Positions 11,978-23,174 of a stretch of DNA of 64,000 nt are shown in pieces (the stretch's first letter is position 1; each line of letters begins with the position of its first letter). The notes below the pieces were generated by a model. That model was not told the DNA's origin. It saw only the letters and a program-made list of their open reading frames with translations, and did not search any database. Origin of the DNA: Hyalella azteca (taxonomy: Eukaryota > Arthropoda > Malacostraca > Amphipoda > Hyalellidae); contig NW_025935717.1 of the NCBI RefSeq assembly GCF_000764305.2, forward strand, positions 310,001 to 374,000. The letters run 5' to 3'. Made by a program: the position numbers and the translations under genes.

Positions 11978-12692
11978 AACTTGTCCGATGTTGCGAGAAG
12001 ATGTTGGAACTTGTCCGATGTTGCGAGAAGATGTTGGAACTTGTCCGATATTGAGAGATGTTGGAACTTGTACGGTATTCAAAGAAGATATTGGAACTTG
12101 CCCGAGATTGAGAGATGTTGGAACTTTTCCAATGTTGAGAGCAGATGTTGGAACTTGTCCGATGTCGAGAGAAGATGTTGGATCTTGTCCGATGTTGAAG
12201 GAAGATGTTGTAACTTGTCCGATGTTGAGGGAATATGTTGTAACATGTCCGATGTTGAGAGAAGATGCTGGAACTTGTCCGATGTTGAGAGAAAATGTTG
12301 GATTTAGTCCAATGTTAGAGAAGATGTTGGAACTTGTCATATGTTGAGAGAACTTGTCCGATGTTGAGAAATGTTGGAACTTGTCCGATATTGAAAGATG
12401 TTGGAACTTGTCCGATGTTGAAAGATGTTGGAACTTGTCCGATGTTGAAAGATGTTGGAACTTGTCCGATGTTGAAAGATGTTGGAGTTGTAACTTGTCC
12501 GATGTTGAAGGAAGATGTTGTAACTTGTCCGATGTTGGGGGAAGATGTTGGATCTTGTCCGATATTGAGAGATGTTGTAACTTGTCCGATGTTGAAGGAA
12601 GATGTTGTAACTTGTCCGATGTTGAGGGAGGATGTTGGATCTTGTCCGATGTTGAGAGATGTTGGAACTTGTCCGATGTTGAGTATGGAGAT
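11978..12692. repeat. 27/30-bp minisatellite
   Basis: About 25 copies of GATGTTGGAACTTGTCCGAT followed by GTTGAGAGAA (30 bp) or a shorter GTTGAAA version (27 bp). Variants (GGATCTTGTCC, GTAACTTGTCC) are interleaved, giving some higher-order pattern. Because both unit lengths are multiples of three, several frames stay open on both strands, including one of 287 codons on the minus strand (11888-12751) that encodes repeats of STSDKFQHL. No splice or homology support makes this a gene. Confidence 0.9.
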
Positions 12693-12751
12693 CTAAAATT
12701 ATCCCGATGAAAGAAGTCTACTACTTTAAAAACGCTACAGTTTATGATCAT

Positions 12752-13282
12752 CTCTTATTTACTACAATCGTATCCTAACAATCGATTAAGTTTTTATCGG
12801 ATTGGTGATTGCACGCCGGAAGACGAAGCCAATCATTGTTCGAAGCCAGTGACGCGCTTGGCTGGCACGGCTTTGGCTTCGGAATGGGAATAAAATACAA
12901 TACAAACTCCATTTAATTTAAGCTAACGAATGAACAATTTTAACTAATACATATTACATATATAATAGAAACTAAGAAGTATAACGAGCTAAATAGATCC
13001 TGCAATATAGCAATCAATGTTTACATAAATATATAGTTTATACTGACATGAAAAATTCATACGAACGAGCAATTTCGAGTTCGTTTTAATTTAAACGGTC
13101 ATTTTATATTTAATTTTTTTCCTGACGATATGGCATATGATTTACCAAACTTTCATCAGCTAGTTTGCATCATATTATAGAAGATGAAAAATTAAAAGAG
13201 TAATACATTTTTATGCCTAAAACACCGAAGCTGGGGGTGATTGACATATTTATCGAGAATAATTAGAAATTAATATTCGCAG
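12752..13282. other. Upstream region of gene 1
   Basis: AT-rich sequence. It may hold the promoter of gene 1, but I could not find a TATA/initiator pair as clear as that of gene 2. Confidence 0.3.
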
Positions 13283-13420
13283 ATGAGTGCCTGGTACCAA
13301 TTTAGAGTGCCACCCACCACCATCGTGGTGGTGCTTACCATCATCATCACCACCACAGCTACCACCATCAGCACCACCACATCGCATCACAGAGCGCTGA
13401 GGGATCTGCAAGCATTTGAG
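13283..13420 (+). CDS. Gene 1, candidate first exon
   Basis: ATG at 13283 opens a frame with a Thr/Ile/Val-rich hydrophobic stretch (VVVLTIIITTTATT) that could serve as a signal or anchor segment. It would end in phase 0 at a weak GTTATT donor, compatible with the next exon. The ATG directly follows AG, so it could also be an internal exon. Low confidence. Confidence 0.3.
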
Positions 13421-16400
13421 GTTATTTTTTTTTCTGGGGAAATTACTAGTTATGGTTTTTTTGGGGCCTACAAGCACGTGTGTTTCTTTGTGCAATTTCG
13501 TTACCAGGATTAGACGATCAGATTGTAATTTTTCTAAATCGTATCTATAATAATTCTTCTTGTTTCATACTATGTGTACTAATATTAAAATAGTTTTTAC
13601 AAATCTATAACAAAGTTTTTTCTAGAATATTGAAGTAGTTTTTTTTCCGACGGTGCATAGTGGAGATGTTGCATTTAGCAAAAGATTTAAAACTTGTAAT
13701 GGTGCGGAGTTAACAGCTATTTATTTAGTAAAGGTAAACTAGTATACCGGAAGAATCAATATAAAGTTCTGTATTAAGGCACGTATATCCTGCCCGCCAT
13801 GATAGTACAAAAATGACAGCACTCATAGAAAACGAATTGAGTCAAATTGTACAAATAGAGGCACATTTTCTCACTAACAGCACGAATTTTTGGTTAAAGG
13901 CGACATGGATGTGCCCTTTTGCCAGGCTAGACTGGGTCAGGGTGACACGTACACACACACACACTAGTAAAAATTACATCGATATTTAGACAAAATCTCA
14001 CACATTTCTCTGAGTGCAGGCACGTTTCGCTGCGTTGTCGGAGCTTATCGGACGATCCGGCGACGAAGTAAAGGATCGTAAACCGCTTAACATTGAGGAT
14101 CTTCTTGCCGAGTCTTCAGGTGCGAGTTAATTTATTGAATGAAAATTTAATTTGTTATAATAATAATCACAATTCATAACCATTTATTGACACATCAATG
14201 ATTTTTAAAAGTAGAATGCCGCTCTGGTTGCATTATCTCTTAACTTAGATCAAATAACAGCGCAAGGCTATAAGTTATTAGGTTTTGATTATGTTCTTAG
14301 GCTACATTTATTTCAGAATGTTTTGTTTAGGTACTTTGTTCAGTTAAATTTTTCCATCATTGCGCTACTTCCTTTCAATAAAATATTTTAATAAATCACA
14401 CTTTCCCTTTATTCACTTTATTCTTAATTCCGCATTTCGTCTACCAATTCTAAAAAAATGAAGGCAATTGCTTCTGCCTAATCACTCTTAATTTATCCCT
14501 ACTTTAATAATAATATTTTTTCGAAATTCTAATTTATTTTCAGAATTTTAATTTTTTTCCGAATTTTATTTTTTTTTTCAAATTTAATTTTTTACGTCTA
14601 TTTTACAATAATTAGTATACTCTTACATCCAGTAATTTTTTCTCATTAAAATTTGTCTCGTTACACTCAAAAAATTAATTAATGGTTATAGTGTCCAGAT
14701 AGAGACGCACTTTCTGATCAACGGCACGAACAGAGATGGAGACGCACTTTCTTATCAACAGCACGAACAGAGATGGAGACGCACTTTCTTATCAACAGCA
14801 CGGACAGAGATAGAGACGCACTTTCTTACCAACAGCACGAACAGAGATAGAGACGCACTTTCTTATCAACAGCACGAACAGAGATAGAGACGCACTTTCT
14901 TACCAACAGCACGAACAGAGATAGAGGCGCACTTCCTTATCAACAGCTGGAACAGAGATAGAGACGCACTTTTTCCCTTTAGTGGGTCACTATGACTTAC
15001 ACGATGGCAAAAAGTGTATTGCTATTTGAACAAAGTCCCACTCATTATTTTTGTGTATAATTTTGTGCTTACAGGTTACAGCAAGCAGCTCTCGGGCCAC
15101 AAAAAAGGCCATTCATCTAAGAAGAAGAGCGGCCACAGCGGCGATAGCTTCCACAAAGGCGCCCATCTTAAAGACTACGCAAAACAACACGAAAAAGTGA
15201 CTTGGAACATTGAAAATTATGAGCAGAAATATTAGTGAAAATTATTAGGGAAAATATTTTTGAAAATTCTAAATAAAAATATTATTGAAATTATATTGAG
15301 AGTCGTATTGAAATTTTATTTAAAATGTAATTGATATTATATTGGAAATATTATCAAAATATGTTGAGAATATTATTGGAATTATACTAATTACATTAAT
15401 ATTGAGATTAATATCGAAAATATTTTGAAATATTATTGAAATTATGTTGAAAATAGTATTAAAAGTGAACACAAGGCAAAGGATTCCACTAAAATAAATC
15501 AAGTACAATCAAAATTGTGACTCTAAACAAATTCAAATCCAAATGTTTCCACCGTTATAATCCAAATGTAATATTAATTTTAAATAAAGAGTCTCAATAG
15601 AGACCGCCTGCTGTTCGCGGGCTGAATTTGAGATTAGGAAAATAATGCTGATGTCACAGAAATTGTTGTATTATTGTATGATCTTTGCCATATTAGAAGC
15701 ACCACACCGAGAAGGGAAAGAAATACGGTGGTGGTGAGCATAAAGACCATCATGAACATCACTACCACGAGCACGCCGAGGGAAAGAAGGGACATAAGGA
15801 AGGGTTCAAAAAACATACGAACAAGGGGCAGAAGAAAAAGGTAATAGAAGAGCTATCATCGACAATATTATGAAATTAATGAGTGTTGCTAAAGGTAGTA
15901 GAGGAACTATCATTGACACTGTTATAAAATTTGTCGAGTGATGCTGGAGGAACTTATCTTGTAAGGGTAAACTGAGGTAAGTAGGTACATATGAGTATTT
16001 TGAAATTTTAAATAGCAATCACAGAAAGATGAGAGTCTATTGTGAAGTAAATTGTTGTTAAAAATGACTTAAGTAAATGCATGAAGTAATGATTAATTCG
16101 TAATTAGTTTTTTTCATAAATGAATTATTGAGTGTGACTGAACTGTTAATTGATCAACTTAATATTCACTGAATGACCATTTACGCATCGAATTTATAGT
16201 CGTAAAATTAATCGTAATTCGTAATTAATTACGTTTAATTAATTAATTACATCGTAATTCCAGGCTTTATAAGACTAGCTTCGTGATAGACTCCTACTGA
16301 TAACAGACCTTATCAATTCCAGGCTTTATAAGACTAGCTTCATGATTAACTCCTACTGATAACAGACCTTATCAATTCCAGGATTCATAAGACCAGCTTC

Positions 16401-19400
16401 ATGATTAACTCCTACTGATTACAGACCTTATCAATTCCAGGCTTTATAGGACCAGCTTCATGATTAACTCCTACTGATATAGTACAGTATGTAGTGATAG
16501 TGTGGTGATAGGAAGATAGTATGGTGAAAAAGTGATTCTAAACTATCAGTGATAGTACAGTATGTAGTGATAGTATGGTGAAAAAAATTTAACGTAAAAC
16601 TGCACATGAGGTTAGGTTAGGTTAGGTTAGGTTAGGTTAGTTGGCATTAATTTACTATAAAATTGGAATAATAAAATGATAGCCTTATTGCAGTGCAGCT
16701 GAAAATATTAATTAATGAAAACCGTCGAGGAGGTTTGTCATAGTTAAAAGCTTTAATAAATATATAGAAAAAAACTGAAAGTTTAGAAGATGAGTTTGCA
16801 TTTATATTTAACTTGCAAGATGAAATGAATTAGAAATTATAAAAAGAGACAAACTAAGAAATAAAGACTGCTTGGACCAGCATGAGTAATGCATTAAAAT
16901 GAAATAAATGATTCTACAAGTAATTGTTCGGAAGATATTTAATAAATTGATTATAAATGGAGCAAGGCAATGGGGAAAATATGCCAAAAAAGAGAAATAA
17001 AGAAAAGCTGGAAATCCATTGCCTTTGTCAATTTTCGTTTGTTTAGTAGCTTTTTTTGTCAACTTTTATTGACGGAGATTATATATTAAAATTTAGATGT
17101 CAGAGGAAAGACCAGAAAAATACAGAAAATGATGATCGATATAATCATGCCATGAAACTGATCCCTTGCCTGAAATTAGATGAATTAACGGAAGAAATGT
17201 ATGGGCAAAAAAGGGTTGAATTCAACATTGGAGTTTCCTTCACGTATTTCAAGTGAATTTATACAGGCTTATTTTTTGTTGCATTATTTGTTCCAGTTAA
17301 ACAAATACATGATTTTTTTTCTGATATTAACCAATTTTGATTTTTCATGACTTCCTGCTTCGTGCTCGTTTTTTGCGTACATGCTGATTAAAAAAAAATG
17401 AAAAATTAAATTTAAATTAAATTAAGAAAGTCAAATTAGAATTTTCCAGAATTTTGTATCGTTAAAAATTCATTAATTTCTTTACAGGCTCTAAAGGAGC
17501 ATGCCGCCCATGGCGAAAAAGGCCACAGTGACAAGAGCAAAAAACACAAGCACAAGGAAGGAGATTCCAAATCCTTTGGTCACAAGCACCACGAAGACCA
17601 CCACAAAGCATACGAAGGTAAAGAAGGACATAAGGAGGCCAAAGGAGAGTCTTCAGGACATGGAAAAGGACATGGCCACGGGGATAAAGGGTCCCATAGC
17701 GCGCCTGTCAAAAAAATTGTCTCGACTACCGTTTTGAAACCGGCGTCTACGGGAATGAATTCTCCAGCCGTTGCTGAATTAGATGATAAAGTTTCAAAAA
17801 GTCCCGTCAAACAAGGGCTTGCCATCAATATCGAGGTTCAGCCTCTGGAACAACATCATCAGCAACAACAATACCTACAAAAACAACAACAACAGCAACA
17901 ACAAGAACTACAGAAACAACAACAGAATAATCCTCATTTCAATAAGCAGCACCTCGAAAACTTGCAGAAGCTTCAGTTACAACAATTGCTGCTACAGCAG
18001 CAACAACAACAGCTTCTCCAGCAACAACAGCAGGCAGAACACGAGAGGTTATTGCAAGCTCAATCACTCAGTGGAGACCTCCAAGCTCAGTCAGCTCAAG
18101 AGGTCCCTGTTCCTGTTATAATCTACCAGCCTGGTAGCTCTGGTATATCCACTGCGTTTTCTACCACTCAAGCCTCGGTACCAAATGAATCTTCAACATC
18201 TTCCATCTTTTACTTTACCGACACAGCCATGCCACAGAACAATGAAGTCGATACCAAGAGTCGCATTAGGAATGCTCCGACTCCCGAGCCTATTAAAATC
18301 ATGCATTTGCCGTTGCTTACAGGTTTAAAGCAAACCGACGAGCGGCAGTCAGTAGTTTCATATGCTTCGTTTGAAAAAAGTACAGCACAACCTGCGAACG
18401 TGGTCGTCCCTCATGATCGAATTTCCGATCAAAATCCGAACATTGTTCATCGTCAGGTGGTTAGCCATCCTGAAAAGCTAACTTCTGTAAAAGAAGACTT
18501 TATTGTGCAGCAGAGCTCGAACGTGTTAGCACACCCCGCTCGTAGCCATGAACTAAGTGAAGATGAGCTGCTTCTGCACTTAATAGGTCCAGATTTTGGA
18601 GGTTTTGGCCAAAAACTAAGAAGGAATTCCCACGTCCAAGCGGATGCACAAGAAGTCGTTCAAAATGCTGGAGGTCTATCGAGCCCGGTTCCAACCCCAT
18701 CGGCGATTCGGTCATTCAACCAAACTATACGTCCAAATATCACCGTGTTTCATCAAGAACTTGACGCAGAACTACCCCAGCAGGCATTAGATAAAGCATT
18801 GATTCAAACAAGTGTAGTAACAGCTCCTCTTCCTGAAAATGGTCAAGAAAATCACAATGCCGGTGAACCAAAAGACTCAACTCTACTGAATATTGAAAAG
18901 GTATCTAATACTGAGGCTCCTAACCTGGGCAACGATCCGGGAGTTACTCAAGCCCTCTTTGTAAAAACACCATCTGGAGGTGGAACGTCATCCACTAATA
19001 AGTCAATTACTGTTTCATTGAATGCTAAGACTCTTAATGATCAAACGGACACCCAAGATAAATTAAACGCTGCAGCTGATGCATTGGCGAAGGCAAATGA
19101 TAGAAGGGTTCAACAAAATTTGAATGCAATCGTTTTTTCTGGACCATCAAGTTTAGAGGAGCCGACGCATTATCAACAATCGTCTGATACGCGACCGCCA
19201 TACTTGGTCCAGCGCCAACAGTCCGTTGATAATCAGCAACAACCGGCTGTCCACCAATATCGTCCTAAAATACATCAACAACCAAAAGTCGTGCAACAAC
19301 AATCCTCGGTTACACATCAGCTGCCAGCGGCTGCTGACGAACATGCATCAAATGTTCCGGAAGAGCCAACTCTTTATGATCATCAGCAATTGAATGCTCA

Positions 19401-22400
19401 ACAACCTCATGCCCGACAGCCTCATGCTCAACAAAATATGCCTATACACCCCTCACCTACTCAATACGCCTCGGATTCTCCACAAGGAGGATTTGAACAA
19501 CAATCCCAGATTGTACAAAACCAATCACTCGATAATAGCCAGAAAACAAGTTCCCTTAGAAATCAACCTTCTCAAAAACCAGTGATCATATCTGTGCTTG
19601 AAAATAGTATTGGTGGAGGCGATTACTCTGCCAACCAGCATATTCAACCTGAAATAGTGTACCAACCAGTTCAAGCCCCCGTTACTCCTACACAAGCTCC
19701 AATTTCTGTAGGCCATGAACAACTTCAGCCAGTCGCAAGTTCAGAGCAACCTCAGCCTCATGATGTTCATCCAGCAGCTCAAACCGTTTCTGGTCATGAA
19801 CAACTTCAACCTAATGTTGGTCATTCAGTTCAGAATAAAATACCGGCTCATATTCAGGATAAAATTGAAAGTGATAATTCTGGCATTGAAGTTAGGGCTA
19901 AAGGTGAAAGCCCACAGGCCCTCGGTCCCGTACTGAAGAAAGAAAAAAGTCAACAAGTCTCACTTGTCGTAGGGTCTGAAGAAATAAAACCAGCCTCTTC
20001 CGATGGACATGGCCATCCTCACGGGGGAAAAGGTTTGTTCGTTGAAATCGTTATGCAGTAATTTTTTCGATTTTTCTGCAGTAACACATATCAATTTTTT
20101 TTACTTACCGCTTACCTATTAATTATTCATGTCTATGACATTTGACAGGTTCGCTGGATATGGACAAACTCCAATTAACTTCAACGAGGTTGTGGTTCCA
20201 GTAGCCATTATAGTTTCCACTTTTCGCGTAACTAAAGGAAATAAAATGGCTACTGATAACGGATTATAAAATGCCAAAGCTAAATTAGCCCAGATAACTG
20301 GTAATAACGAAGTACTAGTATTTTCGATGGTAGGAAAATAACTTATCCGCAATATAAAAAATAATTCTGATGTAATGATACCAACAATACCAGCAAAAGC
20401 TCATGCTGAAAATATAAATCCTATGTTTAATGCACCATAAAATGCTATTCTCAAATTTACACAGATATACAATTATTGTATAATGTTTAGGAAATTCTCT
20501 AAAACCGTCGTACAGAGGTATCAATCGTACAATCTGAACGTTATGCGGGAAGCAAATTTTAGTGTTTATGTAGCCATTTTGCCATGATAGAAGTTCACAC
20601 ACGAAAATTATTAATGCATAATATCGTACAGTAATATGATCAATATTGAGTCATTAATGATGAAATAATATCATATTCTCACATTTATAATATTTTATCT
20701 CCCATTAGACTACCACGAATCCTCAGGCGCCCAGAAAAAGCTATACAAAGAAGAAGGAACTGAAGCCAGTAAAGGAGGGAAAGAGAAGGAAGGCTTCAAG
20801 AAAGAACAGCACAAAGCGCACGACAAGAAGCACCACAAGGTGAAATTTTAGTCAAATTATATGAGAAATACACTGCACTTTTAAATATGTGAATCAAATG
20901 GTAAAGCAGCAGCGCAACTGTTTTCTCTTCCTCGGTTTCGTTTTTTACTCTAAACTAAAATATTTATCTTAAATTAATTTTTCTATTAAACCTCGACTTC
21001 AGATCTTTCAAAGCACGTGCAAAATATGTTAAAATTATCTTTTGCAGTTTGAAATTCATTTCAATTAGTATTGGGCTCGTTTTAGGCAAGCAGCAGTATT
21101 AATGCCTTTTAAGGAATGATTTTCCGGGGGATTTTTAAATATATACCTAAATAATAGCCTTATTTCAATAGCCTCTCAAATACTGAAATACTTGTGATAG
21201 CAATATCCTTGAACAATCAATAGTTATTCAACAAATTTCATATTTATATTGAACTTGACGGAAATCTCCCTTTCTATTTGCTGTAATGATTTTTCATACA
21301 AAATTTCAATAAAACTGCACCAACTCATGAAAAAAAATTGAACAGAAATTCATCGACAAAGGCGGCAAGAAACATCACGAAAAAGAGCACCAGGAGTCCT
21401 ATAAAGGCCACTTTAAGAAAGGAAAAAAGGGAAAGAAAGGGCATAAAAAAGGCTCGAAGAAAACATTCAAGAAAGGACATCATGATAAGGTGAGCTAATT
21501 GTCTTAATATATTAATTAAAATTATGATCTGAAGTTGTATATAGAAAAATAGTTCAAAATTTTAAATAGTTGTATTTTTAAATTTCGGGAAGTTGTATAT
21601 AGTTGTCGATGGTTGGTACAAATATTTTATGACGCTAGAATTTTGTTGAATTTTTCAACTAAAAAAAATCCTTTGTTCAACAGGGTTCAAAAACGCATCA
21701 CCACACCAAAATTTACTCCAAAAAGAAAGATTATTACGACGAAAATGACATGAAAAAACATTTTCAGTCGCATGAGAACTTCGACTCGCTCTTTGACAAG
21801 CATAAAAAAGGCTACAAAAAATCCGGTGGCTTCTCTGTAAGTATTGTTTGGCTATAAGTGGGATTTATTAAAATACCTTGAGTATCTGCCATGGACATTA
21901 AATATATTAAATATTTGTGATAGAAAAGGGTGATTTCAGGATCCATCTTGAATCGGTCTAATATCTCAATTCGTAAATAATAACACAAAAGATATTTATG
22001 AAATGAGTATATTAAAACAAATAAGTTTGAATGGTTAATCAGCTGTGGACAATTACACTATTCATAGCTACGACATCCGTCTTCCGCTGTTTCCAGATAT
22101 TATTTTTACCACGAACAATTTTTTGTATAATATTTGTGAAATATTTACATTTACATTATTTACAAATATTTACTATACCAATATTTGTGAAATGTACACA
22201 ATTTTCGCTTATAAAATCTTGCTAAAAATTACAACGTATATCGATTTCTCCATTGTAGTCATTGTGAATATCCAACGATAGCAGAGAAAACGGAAACGAA
22301 CTTAATTTAGTTATTAATTCATATAACCGGAAGTCTTAATTGGATTTATTAGTTATTATAACGTCGCAATAATAAATTTTGTGACGCAGTTGAAAAATAA

Positions 22401-23174
22401 CTATTTCTGATTTGCATCGTTATCTCAGTTTGAAAATGGTTATGTGATAATCCGCATGATTTAGTTGATTAAAAATTGATAAATGGTCCAATTGGATCCG
22501 CGAAGAAATTAAAAAAATTCATTTTATTTTACTTAACAAATTTAAGAATTTAAATTAAAAAAGAAATTTAAATTTTAAAATTAGCATGCCTGAAATATTT
22601 TTCTAATTTATGTTAAATAAATTTTAATTGTAGTGACAATTTATTGTAAAAAAATTTCATTTATTGTCATGACAATTAATTATTATTATTATTTAATTAA
22701 TTTGCAAAGGCTGAATTAATTTTTGCGGGGGTTTACTATAATCAATATGAGGAATATAGAAATTATTTAATTCATTTTTTTTAAATTTGACCAAGTTGGA
22801 TCGTGGGGAATTAATTGGCATTTTACTAATTTAATTAGCATGATTTTTTATGACAGGGCGAGAAGCATCACAAATCGTTTGGTGATTCGAAGCACCACGG
22901 CACCAAAAAGTCTCGCACTCACCACAACAAACACAAAAAAGGTCACGGAAAGAAGAACATCTTCGACAATTTTCACGATTTCGACCACAAGAAAATTCAT
23001 CACTCGAGTAACCACAGTCCCAAGTCATCACACGACTACTTCAGTGATGGTTTTCATCATGAATCTGGCGGTCATCACAACCATCATCACGGCTTCACTG
23101 ACTTGGGTTCTCATCATCACAAGTTCAGCGGCAGCAATAATGTTGAGAACATCATTAAAAAAATGAGTGGGTGA
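13283..23174 (+). CDS. Gene 1: long Lys/His-rich protein with Gln-rich centre (multi-exon)
   Basis: Exons with matching GT/AG borders and codon phases are 14020-14119, 15075-15196, 15697-15840, 17488-20032, 20709-20839, 21346-21489, 21684-21836 and 22857-23174 (stop TGA). Together they give 1218 residues, not counting a doubtful first exon at 13283-13420. The protein is dominated by HK, GHKK and KGHH patterns, interrupted by about 770 residues rich in Gln, Pro, Ser and Val in the fourth of these exons. The 3' exons mirror gene 2 in length, phase and sequence, so the two are tandem paralogues. Such His/Gly/Lys-rich insect proteins are generally predicted to be secreted or cuticular, but no enzymatic domain is visible and the function is unknown. 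Base composition of the exons is clearly less AT-rich than the introns. A possible polyadenylation signal AATAAA lies at 23894-23899. The 5' end is the weak point of the model. Confidence 0.7.
14020..14119 (+). CDS. Gene 1, exon (acidic/hydrophobic segment)
   Basis: The acceptor is ...GAGTGCAG and the donor is TCTTCAG|GTGCGAG. It is 100 nt and leaves one base, completed by GT of the next exon to give Gly. It encodes a segment starting ARFAALSELIGRSGDEVKDR and ending in LNIEDLLAESSG, probably near the mature N-terminus. Confidence 0.7.
14697..14973. repeat. 37-bp tandem repeat, about 7.5 copies
   Basis: Copies of AGATAGAGACGCACTTTCTT followed by ATCAACAGCACGAACAG lie in the gene 1 intron before the exon at 15075. 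The end of the array is about 100 bp from that acceptor. Confidence 0.9.
15075..15196 (+). CDS. Gene 1, Lys/His-rich exon
   Basis: The acceptor is GTGCTTACAG and the donor is GAAAAA|GTGACT. It is 122 nt, phase 1 in and phase 0 out. It encodes GYSKQLSGHKKGHSSKKKSG followed by a HSGDSFHKGAHLKDYAKQ stretch. Confidence 0.85.
15230..15465. repeat. Degenerate AT-rich repeats
   Basis: Irregular copies of 'aatattattgaaattatatt' fill this part of the intron. They are too diverged for a clean unit length. Confidence 0.5.
15697..15840 (+). CDS. Gene 1, 144-nt His/Lys-rich exon
   Basis: The acceptor is GCCATATTAG and the donor is AAAAAG|GTAATA. It is exactly 48 codons, phase 0 to 0. It contains KHHTEKGKKYGGGEHKDHHE and then EGKKGHKEGFKKH. 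The length equals that of exons at 21346 and at 32184 in gene 2. Confidence 0.85.
15841..15949. repeat. Tandem duplication starting at the splice donor
   Basis: Two copies of a 54/55-bp unit start exactly at the 5' splice site: GTAATAGAAGAGCTATCATC... and GTAGTAGAGGAACTATCATT.... The second copy therefore also carries a donor-like GTAGTAG. Confidence 0.7.
16260..16477. repeat. 59-bp tandem repeat, about 3.7 copies
   Basis: The unit begins CCAGGCTTTATAAGACTAGC and ends ACAGACCTTATCAATT. Copies are almost identical. A second, different pair of about 70-bp repeats (GATAGTACAGTATGTAGTGA) follows to 16583. Both are inside a gene 1 intron. Confidence 0.85.
16610..16640. repeat. Interstitial telomere-type repeat (GGTTA)6
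   Basis: Six perfect copies of GGTTA, that is TTAGG, the ancestral arthropod telomere repeat. It is short and lies in an intron. Confidence 0.9.
17488..20032 (+). CDS. Gene 1, giant Gln-rich exon
   Basis: The acceptor is TTTCTTTACAG and the donor is GGGGAAAAG|GTTTGT. The 2545-nt exon is open throughout and ends in phase 1, as the next exon requires. It begins in the family style (ALKEHAAHGEKGHSDKSKKH, later GHGKGHGHGDKGSHS) and ends in it (GHGHPHGGKG). Between these lie about 770 residues of low-complexity sequence, with polyglutamine runs at 17855-18040 and scattered QQP, HEQLQP and PVQAP repeats. It is predicted to be disordered. It reads as a short module exon enlarged by an internal insertion. 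Confidence 0.85.
20709..20839 (+). CDS. Gene 1, Lys-rich exon
   Basis: The acceptor is CTCCCATTAG and the donor is CACAAG|GTGAAA. It is 131 nt, phase 1 in and 0 out. It contains DYHESSGAQKKLYKEEGTEA and ends HDKKHHK. Confidence 0.85.
21346..21489 (+). CDS. Gene 1, 144-nt paralogous exon
   Basis: The acceptor is AATTGAACAG and the donor is GATAAG|GTGAGC. It is 48 codons, phase 0 to 0. It starts KFIDKGGKKHHEKEH and has KKGHKKGSKKTFKKGHHDK at its end. The gene 2 exon at 32184-32327 starts GFHDKGGK and has the same length and phase. Confidence 0.9.
21684..21836 (+). CDS. Gene 1, 153-nt paralogous exon
   Basis: The acceptor is GTTCAACAG and the donor is TTCTCT|GTAAGT. It is 51 codons, phase 0 to 0. 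It contains KKKDYYDENDMKKHFQSHEN and FDSLFDKHKKG, which align with the 153-nt gene 2 exon (NKKFYDESDHKSFHSDHDGF). This is the most conserved part of the two proteins. Confidence 0.9.
22857..23174 (+). CDS. Gene 1, last exon
   Basis: The acceptor is TTTATGACAG and the stop is TGA at 23172-23174. It encodes 105 residues, His- and Lys-rich in the first half, then HHNHHHGFTDLGSHHHKFSG and an Ile/Lys-containing end. Confidence 0.85.
   Translation, partial: GEKHHKSFGDSKHHGTKKSRTHHNKHKKGHGKKNIFDNFHDFDHKKIHHSSNHSPKSSHDYFSDGFHHESGGHHNHHHGFTDLGSHHHKFSGSNNVENIIKKMSG

Noticed and set aside
11725..12692. Possible CRISPR-like array
   Set aside because: Units are contiguous, with no unique spacers, and the DNA is eukaryotic; these are minisatellites.
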